From Linnemannia schmuckeri (Eukaryota; Mortierellomycota; Mortierellomycetes; Mortierellales; Mortierellaceae), in NCBI GenBank assembly GCA_029449235.1, contig JANATG010000001.1, forward strand, positions 4,030,001 to 4,094,000: DNA of 64,000 nt. The letters run 5' to 3'. The notes beneath the pieces are model-generated. The model saw nothing but the letters and a program-made list of their open reading frames with translations. It was not told where the DNA came from and did no database searches. Positions within the stretch are counted from its first letter, which is position 1. Every line of letters starts with the position of its first letter. Positions 32,210-43,763 of this stretch are shown here, piece after piece. Made by a program: the position numbers and the translations under genes.

Positions 32210-33127
32210 ATGGACCGACATCTTGCCGCCAACCTTGCCCTGGCAACAACCATCACTGTCACATTCATCGGCATCCCTCTCATCGTCATATTTGCCAGCC
32301 GCCTCTGGTCATCCTTGCCCCAGAATAGACCTCGACATACGACGTCATCGACAACTGCCACCAGGCCACTGACGTGTACCACTACCATATTCTTAGGATC
32401 AGGTGGCCATACAGCCGAGATGCTCCAGCTGGTCTCTGGACTTGATTGCGCTCACTATACCCCGCGCCATTACGTCGTTGGCTGGGATGACAGTTCAAGT
32501 ATTGAAAAGGTTCATAGGCTGGAAACATTACTCGCCGCCAAGAAGGTTACAACTGCGGGACAGGGAGCTGGATCCGGGTCTGTAGCTGGAACTGAAACGG
32601 AAGCAGGAGCTGGAGCAAGAGCAAGACCCAACGTAGTCGCTACAGATGCCTTGATATCCGATACCAAGTCTAGCGGTGAATTTGATTATATGGTCCATCG
32701 GATCCCCAGGAGTCGTCATGTCCACCAGTCGATGCTAACGACGCCGTTTACACTAGCAAAGTCGTTATTCGTAGCAATGCCTCTGATCAAGAGATTGACT
32801 TGTCTAGCAAAGTCTGAGACTTATCCCATGACTGGAGCTGAAAGGGCGCAGTCGACTGGTGTACCAGGTCGAGCTCGAAGAAGTGTTCTTTTGATGAACG
32901 GGCCAGGGACGTGTCTGGCGCTGGCGCTGGCGGTGATTGGGGCGCGAATGGCAGGGATTCCGGATGATCAGACGCCCGATTTGGTGTTTGTGGAGAGTTT
33001 TGCGCGGGTGAAGACGTTGAGTTTGGCAGGCAGGCTGCTGTACCCTCTATGCGATGCGTTCTTGGTGCAATGGCCAGGCCTTGTACAGCGGTACCCGCGG
33101 TCAAAGTACATTGGCATCCTTGTGTGA
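32210..33127 (+). CDS. ALG14: UDP-GlcNAc transferase subunit ALG14
   Basis: Single exon, 305 residues. An N-terminal membrane helix (about 7-29) is followed by the ALG14 glycosyltransferase-like motif FLGSGGHTAEM (about 61-71). YMVHRIPRSRHVHQS, LLMNGPGTCLALALAV and VESFARVKTLSLAGRLLYP follow, ending with DAFLVQWPGL and a short hydrophobic C-terminus (YIGILV). ALG14 anchors catalytic ALG13 to the ER membrane to add the second GlcNAc to dolichol-PP-GlcNAc. Family members are usually about 200-240 residues; the extra length is a low-complexity T/A/G/E linker around 105-140. AATAAA (33127-33132) overlaps the last base of the TGA stop, so the 3' UTR may be very short. Confidence 0.9.
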   Translation: MDRHLAANLALATTITVTFIGIPLIVIFASRLWSSLPQNRPRHTTSSTTATRPLTCTTTIFLGSGGHTAEMLQLVSGLDCAHYTPRHYVVGWDDSSSIEKVHRLETLLAAKKVTTAGQGAGSGSVAGTETEAGAGARARPNVVATDALISDTKSSGEFDYMVHRIPRSRHVHQSMLTTPFTLAKSLFVAMPLIKRLTCLAKSETYPMTGAERAQSTGVPGRARRSVLLMNGPGTCLALALAVIGARMAGIPDDQTPDLVFVESFARVKTLSLAGRLLYPLCDAFLVQWPGLVQRYPRSKYIGILV

Positions 33128-33529
33128 ATAAAAGAAATTATCGTATCCCTTTGTCTGTTCACCCTCTCTCAACAAATTTCGACCAGAAATCCTGGTATAT
33201 TTTTCTCAGTTCAGTCGGTATTATAAAACGACTCAGCGCGTGGATTGCATGAATGAGGTCAATGGGTTTCTGGTACGAAGTAGGGTGAATGTTGACTTTT
33301 CAGAAAACTGGAAAGCTTGTTGACGAGGGGAATAAGGCACGCAGTTGGAGTCATAATAAAAAAAATTGCCATTTTAGTGACTGCTGTATTTTTGTTGTTA
33401 TTTAGTCCATCCTGTGTGCCTTGAGCATGTGTGCATGTGCCTCAGTGTTCTACATCAACCACATCACCATCAACGCCACCCACAGCAGCAGTGGTAGCAA
33501 CAGTAGCAGCAGTAGCAGTAGCAGCAACC
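33128..33529. other. Intergenic with AGC-repeat leader
   Basis: A 402-bp spacer; the last 60 bp before the next ATG are an AGCAGC/AGTAGC trinucleotide tract (about 33483-33527). Otherwise nothing is identified. Confidence 0.5.
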
Positions 33530-35995
33530 ATGTCAGGTACATTCGACAGCACATAGAACTTCTGGTCAATCTCATGGCTATCAGTCACCCACCACTGCTA
33601 CTCCTTCACTCGCGCTTCGTTTTTATTCTTCTTGCTTTCCTTCACTCACCCGTTATTCTTTCTTGCCACACAATCCTTGCTAGCACTTCACTCGCTTCTA
33701 AAGACCTCCGCCGCGTGGCTTCCCAGGATACCGTCTACCCATGCCCTTTCTAAGGCCCGGTCTTCATCAGTCTTATTCTGCACCGCCAATTCACCTTTAA
33801 CTGCATCCAGCTGGACCTTATCGCCCTCAATCCTCCGACAGCCCTTCTCAACCACCGGAGTATCTGCCATCTATGCCAAACGCTCCCCTCGACCAAAGCA
33901 GCGTGTCATCAAGGAACAAAAACTGAAGGCTGCTCGTGGTACATCCGCAACCTCAGGACAAGCTACCCACAAGGCCCGATTCGGCGGAAAGTCCCCGTCG
34001 GCCGATCAAGTTGTTAAATCCCAAACTCGTCAATGGAAAAAGGCAGGGGATGTCAGCGATTCAACAGCATTTGCCACATCTAAGCCTCGGAAGCGAGTCA
34101 TGTCGACCTCAATCTCTGTCACCTCGCTCGAAAAGGGATCCAGGAACCCTCAGTTCGAGCACTCGTTCGCCCCAGGATTTGCGTCAGCTTATCGCGCCAA
34201 AACTGCCCGTGGCGCACCCCTCAAGACAGGCAATGCAGGGCGCGACAAGGCCGCTGCCGCCGAGAGAGTGCTGATCGAAGCAGGAGCCAAGAGAAAATCA
34301 GGACCCAAAGTCCGCGGATTCGTTCCTGTGCGCTTCGCATTGAAACCCATTGCATCGGATGTCAACCTGAACTTAGTTTCGACACGAAAAATAGCTGCAT
34401 CAAAGTATGCCTTGTATGCTCAGTCCGGATCTGGATCCGCTGCCAAGACATCACAATCGACCACTGAAGGGGAGGAAGCGGTATTTGCGCAAACCCAGGA
34501 GACGGTACAGGACATGGTGCAGCAGGTAGTCAACAGTCGATTCCAAAATATGGGTCTTCATCCTGATGTCGAGAAGGGAGTTTTGGAACTTTTGGCAAAA
34601 GCTAAAGGAGGGCTTCGATCAACCGCACCGTCAGCACTGGAGCTGGATCTGACCGGTATCAAGCCCACAGAGATCCAGGCAATGTCGATCCCAGCCTCGA
34701 TCGACCCTAACAAAAAATCACCCTACACTCTTTGTGCAGCCGAAACTGGATCAGGAAAAACTCTTGCTTATCTGCTTCCTGTCCTTCACGACCTAAAGAC
34801 GCAGGAGGACAAGGCAATGAAGGTATTTCAGGACGAAGGAGGCATCGACCAGGATGGCCGTAAAGTCCGCGCACTCAACACGATTCGACAGTACAATCAA
34901 CCACGCGCCATAATCCTTCTTCCTTCGCGTGAACTGGTGGCTCAGGTGTCGGGGATCCTCAAAGATCTTTCACACCTAGTCAAACTAAGGACCCTTACTC
35001 TATCGCATGCCATGTCGCCCAAGAGTGTTTTCCAGAGATTAGCCTCGGGACCTGTTGATGTTATTATTGCTACGCCTACCAGTCTGTTGGATTACTTACC
35101 AAAGGATCATGCTCGACCAAGCGAGAGAGAGGGCAATGGGAACAAAAGGAGGATCAGAGGAAGCGCCAACATACTGGAGGAAAATCAACTCTCTTTGGCG
35201 TCGCTGAGGTATCTTGTCATTGACGAAGCGGACTCGATGTTTGATCGCGGATTCGGAACCGAGGTGGCCAAGATTGTTCAACAAGCCAAGGCTGCCGTCT
35301 CTAAAACGGAAGGTCCAGTCAAGATCACTGTCGTGTCTGCCACCTTGCCCAAGAAGGTTTCCGATACTCTTGACGAGACCTTGCCAGGGATGCTCAGGAT
35401 TACGACGCCATCATTGCACAAGTCCCTCCCTGGCTTGCACCAAACCTTCTTGGATCTGAAGCCATACTTTGGGAACCGACCCAAGGCCATTCTGGATATT
35501 TTGGCCAAACAGCAACAGGTTCAGTCGGCGGCACCGGGCGGCAGGCGGCGGAAAGAGAACACGCTGATTTTTTGCAACACCAAACATTCGTGCGAGATCT
35601 TGCACGAGCACTTGAAGTCGAACAAAGTTCATGGTGTCCTGGGCGTGCTTCACGGTGATGCTACCAACCGAGACGAAATTCTGCGCCAGTTCACCGATGA
35701 CGATTACATACCTCCAGTCCCCGCCGGTCAAAAGCCTTTTGCGTCGTCTACTGCGACAGTCGGCGGCAAGATTTTGATTTCGACTGACATTGCCTCGCGG
35801 GGTATTGACACGACAGCTGTTCAACATGTGGTGTTGTATGATTTCCCGGTGACTATTGTCGACTACCTGCATCGCGTTGGCCGTACTGCCCGAGGAGGCC
35901 GTGGCGGACGAGCAACTAGTCTTGTGGGTAGGAAGGACCGGAACATGGCTGAGCGCATCATGATCGGCATCCGTCTCGGCAAGGTTCTTTCTTAA
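33530..35995 (+). CDS. MRH4: Mitochondrial DEAD-box RNA helicase, Mrh4-like
   Basis: Two exons, 33530-33536 (only ATG TCA G) and 33684-35995, giving 772 residues. The tiny first exon was chosen because the long frame has no ATG before residue about 145, while this junction (GTACAT…TTGCTAG) yields an Arg/Ser/Ala-rich N-terminus like a mitochondrial presequence. Helicase motifs: CAAETGSGKTLAYLLP (I), LLPSRELVAQ (Ia), IATPTSLLDYL (Ib), VIDEADSMF (II), VVSATLPKK (III), LIFCNTKHSCEIL (IV), ISTDIASRGID (V) and YLHRVGRTARGG (VI). Mrh4 acts in assembly of the mitochondrial large ribosomal subunit; DDX28 is the animal counterpart. The N-terminal about 270 residues are basic and poorly conserved-looking. 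AATAAA at 36025-36030 is a likely poly(A) signal. Confidence 0.78.
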
Positions 35996-36258
35996 AGCAC
36001 GCGCGCATCTCTTTTTTACCCTCGAATAAATGGATCTTATTATGCACTGTGCATTTCAATCCCGACTGAATATTTTCTTTTGATCTTCACGGAACGGAAG
36101 GATAGATAAAAAACGTTTTTTGTGTCTTTTCTCCTCTTCCACTCCTCACTCCACAATTGTGGGCATTGTACTGTACTCCTCAGCTCTCATCTAAACATAC
36201 ACATTTCCTCAGATTTATCCCCTATCGACATTATCGATATCATAATTCCGTCAAAACA

Positions 36259-36807
36259 ATGCGTATTACTTTTTGGCACATGGTCCTTGCAAATCTCTGG
36301 CTATGGTTTGCATCCTCTGTTGCCGCCCAGTCGCCGGGCTGCTACAGCTGCATCCAAAAGAACATCCCCAAAGTTCAGAACTGTACATTCCTCAGTCCTA
36401 AGCAGTATGCTACGCTAGAAAAAGTAATTTACGGGGTCAAATTGTACGAGACGAGCTCCGTGTACGCAACCGTTGATCCAGCCGGCCAGAATTGTCTGGT
36501 CTCCTTGATGTGGGACGTGGTCCACTACAAGGCTCAGCTCTGGAGTCATTGTTTGGATCCAATGATGTACTGCTCGTGGAACGAGATGATGCTCTATATG
36601 AGCCTTATCCCCAGAATTGCCTCCATCTATGGAGCGACAGACGTTCCGGTAATAAGATTGCAAAACAACAGCGCAGCTTGTGATTTCCGCACCAATCCTC
36701 GGACTCACACATTTGCTTCCATATTTTCTTCGAGCATTTCGGTAGGCCTCGATACTTGTAAATGCTCCCGAGTAGAGACTACAAGGGCTCCGCCACCTCA
36801 TTTCTAG
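36259..36807 (+). CDS. Small secreted cysteine-rich protein
   Basis: Single exon, 182 residues. The first about 24 residues form a signal peptide (hydrophobic core LANLWLWFASSVAA, cleavage likely after VAA). The mature part has nine cysteines, including CYSC near the start and CKC near the end, and potential N-glycosylation at NCT and NNS. No transmembrane helix or GPI signal is seen; the end is basic/proline (RAPPPHF). I do not recognise the family; the size, signal and Cys content fit the small secreted protein class in which fungal effectors and wall proteins are found, but nothing shows such a function. The even cysteine spacing hints at disulphide folding. Poly(A)-like AATAAA is at 36938-36943. 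Confidence 0.7.
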   Translation: MRITFWHMVLANLWLWFASSVAAQSPGCYSCIQKNIPKVQNCTFLSPKQYATLEKVIYGVKLYETSSVYATVDPAGQNCLVSLMWDVVHYKAQLWSHCLDPMMYCSWNEMMLYMSLIPRIASIYGATDVPVIRLQNNSAACDFRTNPRTHTFASIFSSSISVGLDTCKCSRVETTRAPPPHF

Positions 36808-37020
36808 TTGTCCTAGGAGATCTATCCACTTTGCCTCACTAGCTATGTCCTTCGCCTTCTCACCACGCCTCCTTCAAGCACAGCCTCCAGCTTACAAAGC
36901 ACGAAGAAAAATGTCAATGCGCCTCCAGCATTTCGCAAATAAAAAGAATGCTTTTAGCCCATCGTAGTTAACGGCCCACTGTCTTTCCCCTCCCCCTCCC
37001 CCCTCTCGTTGAACAAAGCA

Positions 37021-38130
37021 ATGGCAACGCAAAACATTCCCACCTTCAAGCTCGTCATCGGTATGTTTCATGATCTATGTAAATTTGCCCGTCTTACCTT
37101 CTTGGCCATCACCATTCCTTATCACGTTTTTTTTTTGTGTTTTAGTCGGCGACGGCGGCACAGGGAAATCAACCTTCATCAAGCGCCATCTCACGGGCGA
37201 ATTTGAAAAGAAGTACAATGGTAAAGCAGCCGCCTCCAGTCCTGCGCATTTTTTTCAGTACCATTGCCTGCTTCCACTAAGATAGTTTTTTTATTTGCTT
37301 TGTAGCAACTATCGGTGTTGAGGTCCACCCTCTGGGATTTACCACCAACTACGGCAACATCCTGTTTGATACATGGGACACAGGTAACATAGTAGTGTGG
37401 AGCATGGTCCTTAGAAGAATCACTATCAAAGAGGATGTTTCTGAAGAATGAGAATCGTAACATTGAGGAGTCAATACCATTGTCATAGCTGGCCAAGAGA
37501 AATTTGGTGGTCTCCGAGATGGTTACTAGTACGTAAACTACTATCTTTGACAGTTTTCAATAGCACCCTTCTTGAGTCCTTTGTAACAACGAAGATATCA
37601 CATTCATTCCATGACTCCATCTAATATTTCAACAATTCAACATATCCCTTCTTTACCTTTTCGCTGTTCGTTTGTGACACAATGATGTGGTGCAATTCTT
37701 TGTTTCTTGCAGCATTGGCGGCCAATGCGCCATCATTATGTTTGACCTAACATCGCGAATCACCTACAGGAGCGTTCCCAATTGGCACCGAGACCTTGTT
37801 CGGGTCTGTGATAACATCCCGATTGTCCTTTGCGGCAACAAGGTGGATGTGAAGGAGCGCAAGATCAAGGCCAAGCAGGTGGATTTTCACCGGAAGAAGT
37901 GCATCCAGTACTACGACATCTCGGCCAAAAGTAACTACAACTACGAGAAGCCCTTTCTGTGGCTTGCCCGCAAGTTGGCTGGCCACGAGGACCTGGTGTT
38001 TATTGCCATGCCGGCGCTGGTTCCGACTGAGATTCCCCTTGACCCAGCTCTGATTGAGCAGTACGAGCGCGAGCTTGCCGAAGCTGCAACCAGGCCCCTC
38101 CCCGACGAGGATGACGAGTATGATGTGTAA
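37021..38130 (+). CDS. GSP1: Ran GTPase (nuclear transport)
   Basis: Five exons: 37021-37060, 37146-37220, 37306-37383, 37489-37528 and 37713-38130, giving 216 residues, the exact usual Ran length. Motifs: P-loop GDGGTGKST (split from VI by intron 1), ATIGVEVHPL (switch I), DTAGQEKFGGLRDGYYI (switch II, split by introns 3 and 4), GNKVD (G4), ISAKSNYNYEKPFLWLARKL (G5) and an acidic C-terminus. There is no C-terminal Cys for prenylation, as in Ran. It drives nucleocytoplasmic transport with importins/exportins and spindle assembly. The C-terminus DEDDEYDV differs slightly from the usual DEDDxL ending. Intron 4 (184 nt) is the longest. AATAAATAAA at 38211-38220 is a strong poly(A) signal. Confidence 0.97.
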
Positions 38131-38409
38131 ATATGCCCCCTCTTTTGCTCCTCTGTGTTTTCACGCGTTCCCCTTCCAATCATAGCTCTAGTTCTTTCAA
38201 GCACAAAAGAAATAAATAAATATTGGCACGCGCCACCAAGCGACCAAGACTAGCGAATAAAAAAAACAAACATCTTTCGGTCTTTTCTTCTCTTCTCTTC
38301 CCACAAACACATCCAGTGCCCGCATCCCAATAAACACAGTGCCGAGATCCACTGCCTCCAACCAATTCTCGCACCGTCTTCCGCAAACATCACGGCAAAC
38401 AAGAAAACC

Positions 38410-39099
38410 ATGACCGTTACGGAATCAATCCTCGAGCAGCCCGCTGCTCATCTACAACCATCCCTCAGGACCCTCAATCAGACATCCCTCCATCTCCTGC
38501 CATGCGGAATTCAACACGACGGCAAGGCCAACATCCCCGGCTTTTTTTTCCTCGTCGACGGGAAATACCCGTCCATACCAATCGATGCTTCAGCAACAGC
38601 TCTGACAACAACAACAACTTCCGTCTCGGATATCTCTGCGAACAGAAGCGTCTCTTTTACATCCGAGACCACCACCGCCACCATCACTACCGCAACTGTT
38701 TTGACGAATGGTACAACGACAACAGCAGCATTGGCGTTAATATCCATCGCACCCGAGGTGTCATTCCGGGGCAGGACACTCAAGGGAACCGTGATGAAAG
38801 TTCCTGCAGGTTATATTGGAACGATTTACAAACTGGCTGAGCAAAAGGGAGAGCGTCAATGCAGCACCAGCTACAACGGCACAAAACCCAGCCTGGACAT
38901 GGACCTGGATGAAGACCAGGAATATGAAGCTATGTTGAAGGGTATGCAAGAAGAGCGTAAGACTATGGCTACCGAGGCACAGTTTCAAGAGTGGACGTCC
39001 TGGGGGCATGACGACCAGCCAACAGCCAGCACGGACAAGGTCGTACGCGCCATGCAGTGGATCGATATCGCCAACATCCTGCACGAGCCCCTTTGCTAG
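38410..39099 (+). CDS. RNASEH2C: Ribonuclease H2 non-catalytic subunit C
   Basis: Single exon, 229 residues. The N-terminal half has LHLLPCGIQHDGKANIPGFF, matching the RNase H2 subunit C family opening. It is followed by a T/S/A-rich insertion (about 62-115), then SFRGRTLKGTVMKVPAGYIG, the central conserved block. The C-terminus (QEWTSWGHDDQPTA, RAMQWIDIANILH) matches the family end. With subunit B it forms the platform for catalytic RNase H2A, removing ribonucleotides from DNA and RNA:DNA hybrids. The T-rich insertion is unusual but in frame. It is convergent with the oligopeptidase gene (135 bp between stops). Confidence 0.82.
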   Translation: MTVTESILEQPAAHLQPSLRTLNQTSLHLLPCGIQHDGKANIPGFFFLVDGKYPSIPIDASATALTTTTTSVSDISANRSVSFTSETTTATITTATVLTNGTTTTAALALISIAPEVSFRGRTLKGTVMKVPAGYIGTIYKLAEQKGERQCSTSYNGTKPSLDMDLDEDQEYEAMLKGMQEERKTMATEAQFQEWTSWGHDDQPTASTDKVVRAMQWIDIANILHEPLC

Positions 39100-39234
39100 G
39101 TCTTCTCCCTCCTCGTCCTATCCTCTCTTCTTTACGTTTTTTTAGTTGCAGCAATGTATCATAGTAATACGTCTTAAAAATCCATTTATGAAAAACAAAA
39201 GAGTGAGAGTCACTATCGCAGTGGTCATAAAAGG

Positions 39235-41959
39235 TCAGTCTAGATACGCGTCAAACACACCCTTGTCGGCTTCAAGGTGGTACAGAGCAAACGCCATCCA
39301 GAGAGAACTGTTGCCACTGAAATGACCGCCATCCTCCATCTGCAGTAACAAGGGCGTCTCCTTCTCGCCAGCACACATCCGTTTTTTCCCTCGGTCAAGC
39401 TTTTCCTTCACTGGCTGACAATCATTCGTCTTGCCGTCGATACTTCGCAACTTGGCAACGTACTTGAGAGGCTCTGCATAACTGACTCGACTGTCTGCTA
39501 GTCCTCCCATCACCATCATCGCTGGGTACGGTTGGTTGCGAACACGGTCGTAGGGTGAGTAGGCCTTCATCACCTCGAAAACCTCACGGCTCCGTAACGG
39601 CGAACCCCACTCTGACCACTCGTACTCCACCCACGGAATATTCGGGTCTGACATGTCCGCAATCACATCCAAGAATGGTACTTGTGCCAAGACTACTTTA
39701 ACCATCTCTCGCACAATATTCTTGGGTTCGCCTCTCTCCGTTACATCGATGTCGTCGACTTTGCATTGAAGGCCGCCTATGGAACTGACAGGTGAAGGCT
39801 GAGCTGCCTCACCCCACCGGTTGGCAATCCATCCTGTGACCAGTCCTCCAGCGCTGCGGCCCTGGACCACCATCCCACCAGGCTTGACAATGCCAGAGTC
39901 TCTAAGATATAGCAGAGCGTCCTCGACATCATAGAACGTATTCCTCTTGTTTTCCAACTTGCCGTCGGCGTACCAGCTGGGTCCCATGACACCGTCTCCA
40001 CGGGGATGGACTTGAACATAGACAAGACCACGGCGAAGAAGAGGCAACGTTATGGCAGGATCGAAAGATGGAGAGGTCATAGTACCATACGCTCCATACG
40101 CATTCACAAACCCGGCCTTGCGTGGAAAGCGGTCGCCATCCGGATAGGTATAATAGACGATGGAGATTGGAATCATGATTTTGGTAGAGCTTGGGCCCTC
40201 GCCATCTTGGTCGTGCGAGTTCTTGGTGCCGTACGTTGATGCAACCATGATTCGCAACTCCTTGTACCGATTCATCTCCAACTCTTGCTCCTTCTCTGAA
40301 TCCTTGGGCAAATGACTGGTGTCTTGAAGGAACTGTTGCGCGGACTGGCCATATCGTATGCCAACAGGGAAAGGCTCCTGGCAAACCAGTCTTGTGGCCT
40401 TCCTGACTTTGTCATCGTCCGCCTCTGAATTCCTCGCTTCCATCAAGGGTGTCAGGTCGTGCATCTCCAGTTCATAAAGAGCCCAAGGGTGGATGAAGGA
40501 ACAGTTCGAGTAGCGGAGTCTTGTCGAGTAAAACTCGCGGAAGAGTCGCTCTTCCTCATCTCGAATATTTCCTGGCATCACTGTCGCCACCTTGAACTCA
40601 GGATCGTATGGTCGAACTCGTTGTAGTTCCGTAAGAGGGAAGTCAGGATTAGGTCCATGTCCTTCGCTGGGGTGAGGCGCCTGAAAAATACGGAATTCCT
40701 GCAGTCCACCACGCCAGACCCAGGCAACGAAATGCTCGACAAAGACCTCAAATCGTTCCAGGTACTCGCTGGGATCGTGTCCGACCACAACTTCGTCCTG
40801 GATATATTGCGGGAAGAATGACTGAGTTTGCGACTTGGGTTGATCTTGAGCTCGATGGAACTCAACAGGCACCTCCACCAAATTCTGAAGGTTATTGTTG
40901 AGGTAATTCTCAACCGGGACGCGAAGGACCTTGAAATTGGGAGCGTTGTTGTGGTTGGTACGAAGGTAAAAGTATCCTGAATGATGTTCGACCTTGTAAA
41001 TGACATTTTCCTCAGGTTGTCGTACTATGTGCCATCCTGCTTCGGGGCTGTCAACGCTGAGAAAGTAGGTGTGGCTATTGGTCTGTCCAGCGCTCTATGA
41101 TTATTTCAACACAGACAGCACCACAGGAGGACCGCATTAGTAGATTGTCAATAAGAGCAGCGGACACCAACCGTAATCAAAATCGTATCTACCTCTATGA
41201 GCAAGAACCGCCCGTCGTTGGTCTGTGAGAGCAAAAGCACATTCCGCTCGTCCTCCTCGCGCATCACCAGCTCGGGTACAAGTTTGGGAGGATGTCGGAT
41301 TTTTGTTTTTAAGTTGTCCATGCTGTCCTGATCCAAGTCCTGACTAGCATCGAAGCCAGCCGCATCAAAAGCGTCGACCCTCACTCGCCACACCTCCCTC
41401 GATAACCCCTTGGGATCCAGCCTGGTGAAATATAAGAACAACTCCTGACCCAGCTTTACCCATCGTGTCTCTGCTCCAGCGTCCTTGAGTACATTTCCAT
41501 CCAACGCCATGACAGAGCGGCCTTGATCCTGTGTTTCGCACCAGTTGTCAAAATCAAACTCTGCGGGCGATGGTTGTCGCTCGCATTCCGAAGCTAGGCT
41601 GAATGCAGGCAGTCTTAACGGAAGAATCGAGCAAGTCGATTCTGAAGATGATGCTGACGGTAGTGGCATAATCCTGATATGATATCGCTCATCTCCCGAG
41701 ACATCGTAGGTATATGCTAGGAACGTCTCCTTGCTTGTTCCGCCTCCGGCCGCGCTATGCTGGACGCTGCAGTCATACTTCAGCGACGTATGTTGAGGTT
41801 GAATCTCAATTGAACCAAATGAAAACTGACCAATACCTCCTTTGCGCTTCACTTTCTTGGCCAACTGATTGACGTTCAGGACAATTTGAACATCCGAAAC
41901 AGAGACATTTGACTCGAACGAACAACCTCCGATTGTCTCAAACCTATCTCGATGATTCT

Positions 41960-42000
<41 letters not shown>

Positions 42001-43763
42001 ATGGCCTTGTCCTTGCCGCGACCGCCAGTGCTTGACGGAATGGTGAATCGTACCTGTGAGGGCGGGGACTGCGAGAGCGATCTAGGTGCACGATCAGGGC
42101 TCGACCCTGGCACTGGTCGCGGCATCATATACGTACATCGCGCAAGCTCCATGGTCCGTTGATGCGCATCCAACGGAATCGATCGCCGCTTATAAACACC
42201 ATGATCACCCACCGTCCCGTCCAGCCAATATCGCCATTGATCAACATCCCAAAACCGAGTCCGCTCTAGATGTTCCACCTTGGGCTTTATCATGTCACTG
42301 CGACTGCCGGAGGAGCCATCACTGGTCTCCATCAAGCCATCCACGGAGACATCGTTTGAAGTATCCAAGGAAAAGTGGGTGCCGCGTTTAAGTTGGCCTG
42401 CCATCGAGGTCCGGATTTGACTGACCTCAAGATCCAGCTGCTTCTGTAGGCCTTCAATCCCAGATTGGGCGATCCATGCTGCAGTGTACTCAGATTCTGC
42501 TTGGATATAGGTCTCGACATCGGGATCCTGGTCGAGATAGTGCATCCAGCGGTAGTAGTCGATCAAAGTCTCGTTGTAAAGGGTAATAGGCCGAGGGATC
42601 CTTTTGGCAGGGTGAGGCAATTTGGGAGGCCCATGCGGTTGCTGAGGTTTGTGCGCCAATGCAGGAGAAGCGGAGGCGGGGAATATATTGCCGGACTGTT
42701 GTATGGGAGTGACGAGAGAGCCGGTACAACTTGAGTTCTGCTGGCGGACGTCGCATTCGGGAGCTATTAACGACGTAAGAAGGATAGATGAGGGGTTCAA
42801 CACATGTACTTTGTGGTTATACTCACTAATGTGCCATTGTATCTATCATTGTATTGGTTCTCCATTCTTTCTCTTTCTTTCTTTCTTTCTTTCTTTCTTG
42901 CCTTTCAAGTCCCCTGCCATAAATGTGGAGGCCGCCGCAGTCACTGGTATTGTTGACCAGGAGAACAAGCTCAGGACTGCGACACAGAAGAGGAGAGTGA
43001 GGAAGGCGACCAGTATATTGATCAGACGAAAGAGGTGTTGCAAGAGCGTTGAGTCTGCGTATCTCTGTGAAGGTTGTTTTTGTTGCCGTAGTTGCTGTCT
43101 ATGGAGAAGGGGTGAATGGGACTCCAGTCTGGAGTGGGGTTGGAGTGAGTTGGAGGAGAAAGAGGAGGTGATGGTGATAGTGATGTTGGTGATGTTCTTG
43201 TTGTTCTTGTTGTTCTTGTTGTTCTTGTTGTTGCCATTGCCGTTGCTGTTGTTGTTGTTTTTGAATAAGTGACAATGCGAACGATCGGCGAAGAGAAGGA
43301 ATTGCTCCGATTTTTCGTTCGAGTTGTCCTGATAGGTCGTGTCCTTGTCGCTGTTGCTGTTTCTGTCGCAGTTATTGTTGGTGTTGATGTCGTAGTCATA
43401 GCTGTTACGGTAATTGACACTATGGTAGTATCTGTTGCTGCCATATCGAGGACAGGCATTATCAACCGGCCTGCTACAAGGGCGATTGCATTGTTCTAGT
43501 TTGCCCTGGCTGTCCTGACTGTTTTGGCGGGACTGACAGCAGAACGTTGCTGTTTCATTATCGTCGTAGTAAGTGTAGTCGTCGCTTTCTTTATCACGCG
43601 AGGTGCGACAAGCGTGGTTGCAGAGGTTGGTGCTATTCAACCGCCCCTCTGAGATCAAGAGGTCGTTTGGTGGTTCGTTGTCTGGGCTACATTTGTGGCG
43701 AGATAAACGAGGGCTCTCACGAGTCGAGACAGAGTTCTGAGGTGGGGACGTCAAGAGAGCCAT
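39235..43763 (-). CDS. S9A prolyl-oligopeptidase/oligopeptidase B-like, predicted membrane-anchored
   Basis: Proposed exons 43763-42902, 42763-41193 and 41094-39235 give about 1430 residues. The catalytic domain is clear: GRSAGGL (Ser about residue 1225), the Asp region GGLADSRVSYAEP, and a His in EDGGHFSG. The propeller begins with DYYRWMHYLDQDPDVE, as in oligopeptidase B. Exon 1 is a hydrophilic N/R/H/S-rich region ending in one transmembrane segment (about 250-273, LINILVAFLTLLFCVAVLSL), so the model is a type II membrane protease with an external/luminal catalytic domain. Intron 1 is the uncertain part: it needs a GC-AG splice (AAAG/GCAAG) through a TTTC microsatellite; without it, exon 1 could be a separate gene and the protease start unresolved. 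A DRDRDR run comes from a hexamer repeat in exon 2. Exons 2-3 are secure. Confidence 0.72.
41961..42000 (-). repeat. GACAGG hexamer repeat encoding Asp-Arg
   Basis: About six and a half tandem copies of a 6-mer (GTCCCT on the plus strand) keep frame and encode an alternating Asp-Arg peptide in the oligopeptidase propeller region. Confidence 0.85.
42862..42899. repeat. TTTC microsatellite in putative oligopeptidase intron 1
   Basis: About eight copies of CTTT/TTTC next to the proposed GC donor. As coding sequence it would give KKERKKERK, so it is more natural as intron. Confidence 0.7.

Noticed and set aside
42846..43763. The N-rich frame with a TM as a separate gene
   Set aside because: Possible, but it shares phase with the protease exon through a GC donor and has no own terminator or 3' UTR; treated as exon 1 with reduced confidence.
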